The notes beneath the pieces were generated by a model that was not told where the DNA came from, did not search any database, and saw only the letters and a list, made by a program, of their open reading frames with translations. A program made the position numbers and the translations under genes. A stretch of DNA of 64,000 nt from Flavobacterium wongokense (lineage in GTDB: Bacteria > Bacteroidota > Bacteroidia > Flavobacteriales > Flavobacteriaceae), in the NCBI RefSeq assembly GCF_021608265.1, contig NZ_JAKIHP010000001.1, positions 558,001-622,000 on the forward strand, written 5' to 3'. Of this stretch, positions 17,743 through 25,360 are shown piece after piece (position 1 is the first letter of the stretch; each line of letters begins with the position of its first letter).

Positions 17743-18021
17743 ATGGCAACTGTGCAATTTATCCAAACAACACCTGAAGAACTAAAAAAGGAAATTACCG
17801 CCGGAGTTAAAAGCCAATTGGAGGAATTCCTAAAACACTACACTCCAAAACAGCCAAATGAGTATTTGACTCGTCAGGAAGTTGCCCAAATGTTTAATGT
17901 TGATCTATCAACAGTTCACAACTGGTGTAAATCCAAAAAACTCAACCCACTTGGATTAGGTTCAAGAGTCTATTTTCTACGCTCGGAAATTGAAGAAAGC
18001 TTAAAGCCATTGAATATCTAA
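17743..18021 (+). CDS. Xis-like/MerR-type helix-turn-helix protein
   Basis: 92 aa. The C-terminal half is a winged helix-turn-helix of the excisionase/helix_turn_helix_17 kind: YLTRQEVAQMFNVDLSTVHNWCKSKKL (~41-67), then the wing GLGSRVYFLRSEIEESLKPL. The N-terminal ~38 residues form a charged helix that may dimerise. Proteins of this type bind att-site DNA to steer excision, or regulate element genes. It lies between the element's recombination genes and the Rep-like gene, and its own upstream region has the candidate operator at 17660. Excisionase or regulator cannot be separated from sequence. Confidence 0.82.
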   Translation: MATVQFIQTTPEELKKEITAGVKSQLEEFLKHYTPKQPNEYLTRQEVAQMFNVDLSTVHNWCKSKKLNPLGLGSRVYFLRSEIEESLKPLNI

Positions 18022-18139
18022 AAACGACATTAAAAATATAATCCCACTCGACATTCTAATATTGGGTTTATCAATGACTTGAGCAAATAACGGCTAATGT
18101 TTGGAATTGATTTTTAATGTCGTTTTAAGACGTTTTAAG
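18021..18139. repeat. 17-bp inverted repeat with tandem CGTTTTAAG: candidate origin
   Basis: AAAACGACATTAAAAAT (18021-18037) and its perfect reverse complement (18110-18126) enclose 72 bases. The right arm runs into a tandem repeat, CGTTTTAAGA then CGTTTTAAG (18121-18139). This structure sits just upstream of the Rep/gpII-like gene, as origins of rolling-circle plasmids and phages often do. It could also be a transfer origin or a regulatory RNA. Confidence 0.45.
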
Positions 18140-18143
18140 CCAT

Positions 18144-18171
18144 AAAAAAAGGGCGATTGTTCAAGTCGCCC
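18144..18171 (-). terminator. Hairpin with minus-strand U-tract
   Basis: GGGCGA ... TCGCCC stem; on the minus strand it is followed by seven T. All surrounding genes are on the plus strand, so a minus-strand terminator here implies either a short antisense transcript from the box at 18215-18222 or a structural element of the adjacent origin-like region. Confidence 0.45.
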
Positions 18172-18214
18172 AATAGTTCAAAAGTCCGTTTTCACAAACA
18201 ATGTAAAAACATTT

Positions 18215-18222
18215 CAAAGATA
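18215..18222 (-). promoter_or_regulatory. Possible minus-strand -7 box (TATCTTTG)
   Basis: CAAAGATA on the plus strand reads TATCTTTG on the minus strand, an exact TAnnTTTG match, about 45 bases before the minus-strand terminator at 18171-18144. Together they could bracket a short RNA of about 60-70 nt. No -33 element is visible, so this may be chance in AT-rich DNA. Confidence 0.3.
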
Positions 18223-18227
18223 GCATA

Positions 18228-19244
18228 ATGATAGACTATGTAAAAATTTATCTTGAAAAGATTGACCTAAAAAGGTTGATTTTCTCAACCGGATTAGATT
18301 TTAATGGTGGATTATCTAAGACTACCGGAGAAATTAACGAAACGGTTTTAGTCGCTCATTATCATTTTTGCAAAATCACAATCTACAATGCAAAATCACA
18401 AAATCCTCACGTTTTATTTACTGGCAGTATTCACAAACTTTGGAATGACCTCAACGGAATAAAAGCACCCAACTACAATCCAAACAAACCTTATAAGGGA
18501 TTTAATGGAAATCAGTTTACAATAAATGACATTGTTGAGGTTAGAACCTACTTAGAAACTCTTTTTGACTGTAAAGCATCACAAATGATTTTTCAAAATA
18601 TTGAGTTTGGTGTAAATGCAATTATTGACTTCAATCCTTATCATTATCTCAAAGGTTTGCTATATCATAAAAATATACTCTTTGAATTCAGTCATTACGG
18701 GAATAATGCACAAGTACAACATCAAAACACAATTTTCAAGATTTATAATAAGTCCTACCAGTTCAAAATGAACGAAAACGTTTTGAGGGTTGAACTAAAG
18801 ATTATGAAAATGATTGAGTTGAAATTTTTAGACATTAGAACCTTTTCCGATATCGATGAAATCATTTTGGCAAATGTTCAAAAAATGCTTTTAAAACGAT
18901 TTGATGAGGTTATGCACTATGATTATTCAATTGACAAAAAGAAGCTCACAAAAAGAGAATTAGAGGCCATAAAAAGCTATTCAAATCCCCGTTATTGGAT
19001 TGAAGACTTAAAACCGATTCATAGAGATCGACACAAAAAGAAATTAGGCAAAATAACCCAACTCTATTCAAAACAATTACATCAAAAAATCAAGACAGAA
19101 ATTCTCGAAAAGTGTGTAATGATTAACCAACTATCTCAAAAAGCAAAGTGTGTAACGGTTAACCGTTCAAGTATAGTGATAAACATTACACAAAAGCAAC
19201 CCTATAATTCACTCACATTGAATTCAATATTAGTACAAGGTTAG
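18228..19244 (+). CDS. Putative replication initiator (phage gpII / Rep-like)
   Basis: 338 aa, starting MIDYVKIYL as many filamentous-phage gpII and plasmid Rep proteins do. Other family-like words: FKGFNGNQFTINDIVEV... spacing, IEFGVNAIIDFNPY, NVLRVELKIMKM followed by a helix ending DIDEIILANVQKML. The C-terminal third is basic (DRHKKKLGKITQLYSKQLHQK) and fits DNA binding. I infer a Rep_trans/gpII-like nicking enzyme that starts rolling-circle replication of the excised circle; the catalytic tyrosine is not assignable by eye. Its upstream gap holds the inverted-repeat region at 18021-18171, a plausible nick site. Alternative: a relaxase-like mobilisation protein. Confidence 0.5.
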   Translation: MIDYVKIYLEKIDLKRLIFSTGLDFNGGLSKTTGEINETVLVAHYHFCKITIYNAKSQNPHVLFTGSIHKLWNDLNGIKAPNYNPNKPYKGFNGNQFTINDIVEVRTYLETLFDCKASQMIFQNIEFGVNAIIDFNPYHYLKGLLYHKNILFEFSHYGNNAQVQHQNTIFKIYNKSYQFKMNENVLRVELKIMKMIELKFLDIRTFSDIDEIILANVQKMLLKRFDEVMHYDYSIDKKKLTKRELEAIKSYSNPRYWIEDLKPIHRDRHKKKLGKITQLYSKQLHQKIKTEILEKCVMINQLSQKAKCVTVNRSSIVINITQKQPYNSLTLNSILVQG

Positions 19245-19317
19245 TACAAGGATAAATACTACTTTTCATTCAACTTTCTTTTTTACTATCTTGGTACTTT
19301 CAAAACCGTTTCCTCTT

Positions 19318-22300
19318 ATGCCATTATTCCAAAATTCAGTTGTTGCAAAGCAGTTACAAAGTCAGGACAAGCCAAAAATGGTTGCTCAATGGAACGTCTT
19401 TAAAAATCATTTTCATAATTCAACTATTCAGGACAATATTCGCAACAGCAAAGAGGAACAATATCAAGGCGAATTCCTAATTGATTTATTTGTGAATGTT
19501 TTGGGATATACAAAAAACCCAACTCCAAATTTCAATATCACAACAGAATACAAGAATGTAAAGGACAGCAAAAAGGCCGACGGAGCTATTTTAATAAATG
19601 ACAAGGTTAAAGCCGTTATAGAGCTAAAAGGAACAAAAACAACCGATCTAAACAAGATTGAGGCTCAAGCTTTCGGATATAAAAACAATCAACCGGAGTG
19701 TGTTTATGTTATTACCTCAAACTTTGAGAAATTACACTTCTATATTGACAACGCAACGGAATATTTAGAATTCAATCTTTTCAAACTTACCGAAAAGGAA
19801 TTTGAATTGTTGTATTTGTGTTTGGCCTATGATAACATTTCAAATGATATTCCTAAGAAAATAAAAGAACAGTCTATTAGTCAGGAAAAAGAAATTACTA
19901 AAAAACTTTATTCTGATTACTCTATTTTCAAAAGAGAATTGCATCAAAATTTGGTTGCGCTCAATCCTGGTTTTGATGCTTTGGAACTATTCAGGAAATC
20001 TCAAAAACTGTTAGACCGCTTTTTGTTTATTTTCTTTGCTGAAGATAGAAACTTGTTACCAACCAATTTGATTTTTAGGATTAACAAGGAATGGCGACAG
20101 CTACAAGAAATGCGAATGGATGTTTCGCTTTATGACCGCTATAAAATCTATTTCAAAGACTTAAATCAAGGCGCAAAAGTGGTTTTACCCGCTTTTACAG
20201 AAACAATGTCTTCACAAAAAGAAGAACATCAAATATTTGCCTACAATGGTGGATTGTTTCAACCGGATAACGTTTTAGACAGCATCAAAATTGATGACGA
20301 GTTGTTATATAAATACACTCAAAAATTAAGTCATTATGATTTTCAGAGTGAGATTGACGTAAACATTCTTGGTCATATTTTTGAAAATTCCTTGAACGAA
20401 TTGGATGAGGTCAAAGCGCAATTAGAGGGCGAAACAGTTAACAAACAAAGTACCAAAAGAAAAAAGGATGGTGTTTTTTACACTCCAAAATATATTACAA
20501 AATACATAGTTGACAACACCATTGGAAAGCTTTGCACCGATAAGAAGACAGAGCTTAAAATTGTAGAGGAAGATTATTTTACGGATAAGAAAAGAACAAA
20601 AACCACTAAACAACCGCTATTAGAGAAACTAACGATTTATCGAAATTGGTTACTACACATTACAATTTGTGATCCGGCTTGTGGTAGTGGTGCATTTCTT
20701 AATCAAGCTTTGGAATTTTTAATTGATGAGCATAGATATATTGATGAGCTTCAGGCCAAACTTTTTGGCGATGCCTTAATTCTAAGCGATGTTGAAAAGA
20801 GCATTTTAGAAAACAATCTTTACGGTGTTGACTTGAATGAGGAAAGTGTTGAAATTGCTAAATTGTCTTTATGGCTAAGAACAGCACAACCAAACCGGAA
20901 ACTAAATGACCTCAACAACAATATTAAATGCGGAAACTCATTAATTGATGATAGTAGCATTGCCGGAGAAAGTGCTTTTAACTGGAAAAATGAATTTCCT
21001 AAAGTATTTGAAAAGGGTGGTTTTGATGTGGTAATTGGAAACCCGCCTTATGTATTAATTCAACCTAACAATACTACAAATCAAGAGCTGTTATATTATA
21101 AAAATAAGTTTGCTTTTGCTGACTTTAAGATTGACTTATTTCATTTGTTTTTTCAGTTAGGAGTCAACATTTTAAAAGATGAGTCTTATCTAAGCTACAT
21201 AACACCAAGTACCCTTTTATATAATTTCTATGCTGAAAATTTGAGAGGTTGGATCAACAAAAAGTGTGAAATACTAAAAATTGCAGTAGCGAAAGAAAAG
21301 GTTTTTGAAGATGCTGACGTTCACACCGCTATTTATATTTTAAAGAAAACTTCAGATCAGAAAAGAAGCAATTATACAGAGTTCACAACAGAGCTTGAAA
21401 ATGTTTTAAATAATGGTGTGAAGTATAATCGAATATCTCAGTCGGATTTAGATTTAACACCGGGCAAAGTTTGGAATTTGCTCATTGAAGAAAAAAACAT
21501 AAAAGTTTTACGCAAAATTGGTTCAAAGCCAAACTTGGGAACGCTTTCAAAAATTAATCGTGGATTGATAACTGGAGATAGAACTAAATATTTTAGCACT
21601 ACTAAGATTTCAGATAAATATATTCCAATATTAACCGGAAGTGATGTTGGTAGATATAGTTCAAACACTCCCATTGAATATGTTCTCTTTGAAAAACCTA
21701 AAACCGCTGGTGGTTGTTGGGATGCAGAAGTTCATTTAGCAAAGCACAAACTATGTATTAGACAAATTGGCTTTCAACCAACGGCAAGTTTAATTCTTAA
21801 GCCTTATGCAATAACTGGAAATTTGTTTTCAATCATTGGTAATAGTTTAGAGTTTGATAAATATTTACTCGCTTTAATCAATTCAAAGGCTATAAAATAC
21901 TATTGGCAGATAATGTTCAATGATTTTAAAACGAGCTTTCCACAAGTTACATTGTTTAATTTGAGTAATATCCCAATACCAAAAGCCAACACTAAGCAAC
22001 AAAAACCTTTATCAGTTCTAACCGATAAAATGTTGTCGTTAAATAATGATTTGCAACAACTATCTCAAAGATTTCAAAGAACGTTAGAACGTAAATTTGA
22101 CTTAACTGATTTACCAAAAAAACTACAAGATTGGTATTTACTAACCTATTCCGATTTTATAAAGGAACTGGGCAAACTAAAAATCAAATTAACGCTATCA
22201 CAAGAGGCCGAGTGGGAAGACTATTTTAATGATGAAAAATCCAAATTGATCGCACTTAAAACACAAATTGAAGATACTGACAAAGAAATTGATAGATTGG

Positions 22301-22356
22301 TTTATCAATTATATGGTCTGACAAATGCAGAAATTGAAATAGTTGAGAATAGTTAA
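19318..22356 (+). CDS. Eco57I-like type IIG restriction-methylation enzyme
   Basis: 1012 aa from the ATG at 19318; the frame extends to a TTG at 19291, but MPLFQNSVVAKQL is the more natural start. N-terminal PD-(D/E)xK nuclease: D88 (KADGAILIND) and E102-L-K104 (AVIELKGT). A helical linker follows, then the methyltransferase: FYTPKYITKYI, SAM motif I DPACGSGAF (D452), catalytic N575-P-P-Y (IGNPPYVL), and a TaqI-like target-recognition region (~700-900, TGSDVGRYS, WDAEVHLAKHKLCIRQIG). Single-chain enzymes of this kind cut and methylate adenine at the same asymmetric site, protecting the host against foreign DNA. First gene of a six-gene operon. Confidence 0.9.
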   Translation: MPLFQNSVVAKQLQSQDKPKMVAQWNVFKNHFHNSTIQDNIRNSKEEQYQGEFLIDLFVNVLGYTKNPTPNFNITTEYKNVKDSKKADGAILINDKVKAVIELKGTKTTDLNKIEAQAFGYKNNQPECVYVITSNFEKLHFYIDNATEYLEFNLFKLTEKEFELLYLCLAYDNISNDIPKKIKEQSISQEKEITKKLYSDYSIFKRELHQNLVALNPGFDALELFRKSQKLLDRFLFIFFAEDRNLLPTNLIFRINKEWRQLQEMRMDVSLYDRYKIYFKDLNQGAKVVLPAFTETMSSQKEEHQIFAYNGGLFQPDNVLDSIKIDDELLYKYTQKLSHYDFQSEIDVNILGHIFENSLNELDEVKAQLEGETVNKQSTKRKKDGVFYTPKYITKYIVDNTIGKLCTDKKTELKIVEEDYFTDKKRTKTTKQPLLEKLTIYRNWLLHITICDPACGSGAFLNQALEFLIDEHRYIDELQAKLFGDALILSDVEKSILENNLYGVDLNEESVEIAKLSLWLRTAQPNRKLNDLNNNIKCGNSLIDDSSIAGESAFNWKNEFPKVFEKGGFDVVIGNPPYVLIQPNNTTNQELLYYKNKFAFADFKIDLFHLFFQLGVNILKDESYLSYITPSTLLYNFYAENLRGWINKKCEILKIAVAKEKVFEDADVHTAIYILKKTSDQKRSNYTEFTTELENVLNNGVKYNRISQSDLDLTPGKVWNLLIEEKNIKVLRKIGSKPNLGTLSKINRGLITGDRTKYFSTTKISDKYIPILTGSDVGRYSSNTPIEYVLFEKPKTAGGCWDAEVHLAKHKLCIRQIGFQPTASLILKPYAITGNLFSIIGNSLEFDKYLLALINSKAIKYYWQIMFNDFKTSFPQVTLFNLSNIPIPKANTKQQKPLSVLTDKMLSLNNDLQQLSQRFQRTLERKFDLTDLPKKLQDWYLLTYSDFIKELGKLKIKLTLSQEAEWEDYFNDEKSKLIALKTQIEDTDKEIDRLVYQLYGLTNAEIEIVENS

Positions 22357-22358
22357 TT

Positions 22359-23174
22359 ATGGGTTGTGATATTACCATTTTAAGTAAACACAATTTAGAC
22401 ATTACCAATGTTGAAACATTGGCCGTTGATATATCCAATAAGTTTGGATTTTCCATTGAGTTTGGATATAATGCCTTTAAGGAATATAATGACCTTTTGG
22501 GAAACGATTTAGATGAAGATTTTATTTCTTTAGGAGTGATTGATAAAAAACCGTACATCAAGAAATATAAGCTCATTGATGAGAAGTTTCAGCAAAAGCA
22601 ATTATATCAAAAATATGGCGATGAGGTTTTTGGAATGAGAGATTATTGGTACTGGTTTGATTTTGACAGATACAATAACGAAATGCCGAATAGTAAACAG
22701 ATTGAGCAAGAGAAAAAGGATCTTCAGATTGCTGAATTTTTTTTAGATAATCATTCCGAAACTGGAGAAAGTAGTTATATGTACATTCATAACGAAATAG
22801 CGGTAAATGATTTACATTATTATACAAGGTGGTGGAGTTTTTGCGATACGATACAAAAGAAGCATAATTTCAACGATGAGTATTTTCAGAAATATCGATT
22901 GGCAGTAATGAAAGATACTCTTTTACTTGGTGGAGATAAGGCTTATTTTGTTAACGATCAATGTAAACATCTTAAAGGCGTTGGTCAGGGAAACGAAATG
23001 TATTTCAATTGGCAACAGCTCGAAAGTTATATTAATGATTGTGCCGGCCTTGAAGTAATTTCAATTTCAAAAACGGTTTTAAATAAAGAATATCAACGAG
23101 AAGTAGAAAATAAAAAATCAGATACACTCGCCTTTTATGATGACTTTCAAGATTTAAAAGGAATTGAGAATTAA
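22359..23174 (+). CDS. Unknown 271-aa protein in the restriction operon
   Basis: Family not recognised. Soluble, acidic, rich in Tyr/Trp/Asn/Asp, beginning MGCDITILSKHNLDI. There is an aromatic-rich middle (GMRDYWYWFDFDRYNN, DLHYYTRWWSFCDTI) and an acidic C-terminus. No signal peptide or membrane helix. The start lies two bases after the stop of the restriction-methylation gene and the stop is 10 bases before the PLD-type gene, so translation is probably coupled. Its position suggests a partner or regulator of the restriction enzyme, without direct evidence. Confidence 0.75.
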   Translation: MGCDITILSKHNLDITNVETLAVDISNKFGFSIEFGYNAFKEYNDLLGNDLDEDFISLGVIDKKPYIKKYKLIDEKFQQKQLYQKYGDEVFGMRDYWYWFDFDRYNNEMPNSKQIEQEKKDLQIAEFFLDNHSETGESSYMYIHNEIAVNDLHYYTRWWSFCDTIQKKHNFNDEYFQKYRLAVMKDTLLLGGDKAYFVNDQCKHLKGVGQGNEMYFNWQQLESYINDCAGLEVISISKTVLNKEYQREVENKKSDTLAFYDDFQDLKGIEN

Positions 23175-23184
23175 AAAGTGAATT

Positions 23185-24057
23185 ATGGAATTTATAGCTC
23201 CTTTAGAGATTTCGTCTAAGATAATGACATTGATTGAACAAGCGGATAAAGAGTTAATAATCGTTTCGCCCTATGTTGATGTTTCCAAATGGGAAAAGAT
23301 GCGGAAATGCCTTGAAAGAGCGGTTAAACGAGGTGTTAAAATCAAATTCATTGCAAGAAAAAATGCAAAGCAAGATTTATCATTTTTAACCAGTATTAAT
23401 ATCCGGCCAATTCTGATTGATGATTTACACGCTAAATTTTATGTAAATGAAAATTATGGAATTGTAACCTCTCAAAATATGGTTCACTATTCAGATGTAA
23501 ACTCTATTGATATAGGTTATATAACAGAAACAAAAGATGAGAAAAAAGAGCTTATTCACTTTGCAAACAATTATATTTTAAAAGGGATTGAAAACACCCG
23601 GATTTCTTTTACTAAGGTTGAAAAAAGGTATTATGATGATAAAAACCAATTCAAAGACCGTCAAATTCAAAAGCTACTGGACGGCCTAAATTCAAAATAT
23701 AGAAATGCTTCTTTCACTTTGGCAACTTCAAATTATATTTTTACTGGAGATCTTTTCCCTTTTGCCGATGTAATGTTTGATACTTACCTCACAATCAAAA
23801 TTGATAAATCAACTCCCAATTGTGAAAAGATTATAGAAACTATTGAGAATACTGATTTTGATTTAACTTATAAATACAAAGTTTACTTACTTACAACACA
23901 TAAAACTCATTATTACATTGAGTTTGTCCCGGCAGAAAGATTTCAGGATGACAAGTTATTTGTTGATTATTATGCTATTTCAGACAGCATTTTAAACATC
24001 GATACAAAAACAGACCTGAAAATCGAAAAGAAATTTAAATGGTGGAAATCTAATTAA
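23185..24057 (+). CDS. PLD-superfamily nuclease-like protein
   Basis: 290 aa. The N-terminal ~130 residues form one phospholipase-D-type domain: ELIIVSPYVDVSKW strand, RAVKRGVKIKFIARKN, and the HxK motif LHAKFYVNEN (H82, K84), followed by TSQNMVHYSD (S96, N98) in place of the usual GSxN. The Asp normally four residues after the Lys is Glu here. Single-motif enzymes (Nuc, BfiI) work as dimers and cut DNA. The C-terminal ~150 residues are unrecognised. In this operon it is a likely nuclease partner of the restriction enzyme, or a separate defence effector. Confidence 0.75.
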   Translation: MEFIAPLEISSKIMTLIEQADKELIIVSPYVDVSKWEKMRKCLERAVKRGVKIKFIARKNAKQDLSFLTSINIRPILIDDLHAKFYVNENYGIVTSQNMVHYSDVNSIDIGYITETKDEKKELIHFANNYILKGIENTRISFTKVEKRYYDDKNQFKDRQIQKLLDGLNSKYRNASFTLATSNYIFTGDLFPFADVMFDTYLTIKIDKSTPNCEKIIETIENTDFDLTYKYKVYLLTTHKTHYYIEFVPAERFQDDKLFVDYYAISDSILNIDTKTDLKIEKKFKWWKSN

Positions 24058-24063
24058 AAAGTT

Positions 24064-24369
24064 ATGGATGATAAGATAAAAGAGCTTTCAGACAAGCTTG
24101 ACAAGGTTTTAGAAAATCAAGAGCTTATTTTAAAACAATTAGCTCAAAGCACAATACTCACAAAAGAGCCGGTTCAAATTCCGAAAAAGAAGACCTCTAA
24201 AAAAGAATTGGTCAGTCAAAAAATCGAGGAGTTCAAACTTACCATTGAACACGGCCATAGATTACAAGCTAAATATAATTTGGCGGTTGTTCCTCACACC
24301 AATAGAATCTTAGCTTATTTGAGAACTAATGATGACAGCGTTTTTGACGGTTTAAAAAGAAATAATTAA
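24064..24369 (+). CDS. Small coiled-coil protein
   Basis: 101 aa. N-terminal coiled coil (~1-35, LSDKLDKVLENQELILKQLAQ), a short Pro/Lys-rich linker (VQIPKKKTSKKE), and a compact C-terminal helical part. No known family. It is probably an oligomerising partner of a neighbouring protein. The spacing of 6 bases from the PLD gene and 4 from the next gene points to one transcript. Confidence 0.65.
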   Translation: MDDKIKELSDKLDKVLENQELILKQLAQSTILTKEPVQIPKKKTSKKELVSQKIEEFKLTIEHGHRLQAKYNLAVVPHTNRILAYLRTNDDSVFDGLKRNN

Positions 24370-24373
24370 AGAT

Positions 24374-24784
24374 ATGGAACCACAGCAAACACAATCAATT
24401 TTAAATTATAAAAGAAACGGAATTTCAATTGTTGAAGTTGAAGTTGATACCATTTTAGTAAAACAAGAAAGCTTGGTAATTGGATACATTTTAAATCAAA
24501 AACAGCTGGTTAGAATTGGTAAGCACATTTTCCCTAAAAGTAAAGTAAAACCAGTTGCTTACAGCCTCAACCTTGATACCATTACCATTGAATGGATTAA
24601 TGATAAAATAAAAGAATTGGGAATAAAAACAAATGATTTAATAAAACAATTAGCAATAGACAAAGCTACTTTGAGTTTAATCTTAAACAGTAAAAAAGAA
24701 CTCCCAAAAATTGTAAAGCCATTGTTTTATTATTATTTCCTCTCTTATGAAATCAATAAAGATTTTAGGAAATTTTCTTTGTAA
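24374..24784 (+). CDS. HTH-like protein, possible operon regulator
   Basis: 136 aa. An N-terminal beta-rich ~70 residues is followed by a segment resembling a lambda-repressor-type helix-turn-helix: IKELGIKTNDLIKQLAIDKA then TLSLILNSKKELPKIVKPLF (~78-118). The N-terminal half matches nothing I know. Position within a restriction operon would suit a controller protein. It overlaps the next gene by 38 bases. Confidence 0.55.
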   Translation: MEPQQTQSILNYKRNGISIVEVEVDTILVKQESLVIGYILNQKQLVRIGKHIFPKSKVKPVAYSLNLDTITIEWINDKIKELGIKTNDLIKQLAIDKATLSLILNSKKELPKIVKPLFYYYFLSYEINKDFRKFSL

Positions 24785-25163
24785 ATTATTTTCAACATTT
24801 AAAGGAAAGTTTTTTCAAAAAGGAGATTTACAGTTTAATGTATCATTTGCAATTTGTTTAATAATAAGTTGCCTGATTTTCTTAAATCCTAAAGCTGTAA
24901 AAGTATTTTTTGACCTTGGGGTTATCTTGGGGTTGTTTTTGACCTTGATTACCATTTTTGGCGTTGCCGTTTTCTTAACTTTTGCAACAATCATAGGGTT
25001 TTTATCGATAAAATTTCTGATTGAAGAAATTAAAGAAACCATAGCTAAAAAAGAATATTTGATGCTCATTGCAATTGCTTTTGGCACAACACTTTTTATT
25101 CTGATGATTAGACCTTTTTTAGAATTATTTGGGAAGTTATTTTATTTCTATCTATTGAAATGA
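24747..25163 (+). CDS. Small multi-pass membrane protein
   Basis: 138 aa with three hydrophobic segments (~30-47, ~57-88 possibly two passes, ~104-121) and basic loops. No family recognised. The start overlaps the upstream gene by 38 bases in a different frame, so expression would depend on coupling. Membrane proteins at the end of defence operons can be abortive-infection effectors, but nothing here proves that. The overlapping start and lack of a family make this less certain than its neighbours. Confidence 0.6.
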   Translation: MKSIKILGNFLCKLFSTFKGKFFQKGDLQFNVSFAICLIISCLIFLNPKAVKVFFDLGVILGLFLTLITIFGVAVFLTFATIIGFLSIKFLIEEIKETIAKKEYLMLIAIAFGTTLFILMIRPFLELFGKLFYFYLLK

Positions 25164-25258
25164 TAGCGGGTATTTTATGGTAATTTAAGTCCTGTAAGAA
25201 AATCTATTAAGGATTTTATTAAATCATTACGCACACACGACATCGAGATTTTTCCTTA

Positions 25259-25278
25259 GTCATTACAGCTGTAATGAC
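25259..25278. promoter_or_regulatory. Perfect 20-bp palindrome, candidate operator
   Basis: GTCATTACAGCTGTAATGAC is its own reverse complement. It lies in the 197-base gap between the two cargo operons, about 80 bases ahead of the CoiA-like gene and 4 bases ahead of the 51-bp repeat. The centre is CAGCTG. Likely binding site of a dimeric regulator. Confidence 0.5.
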
Positions 25279-25281
25279 GGG

Positions 25282-25334
25282 TAGGTAACGGTAAGGTAAA
25301 AAGTAAATGGTTGAGGTTTTGCGAGTCCATAAAA
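25282..25334 (+). repeat. 51-bp imperfect direct repeat, left copy
   Basis: Matches 29365-29417 at roughly four of five positions (shared words GGTAACGG, AAGG, TAAAT, GTTGAGGTTT, GAGT). The two copies bracket the three-gene module 25361-29340. The right copy lies near the element's end, so this copy may be the remnant of an older element end. Confidence 0.6.
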
Positions 25335-25360
25335 AAGAACTAATTTCATAGCTTAGTATT

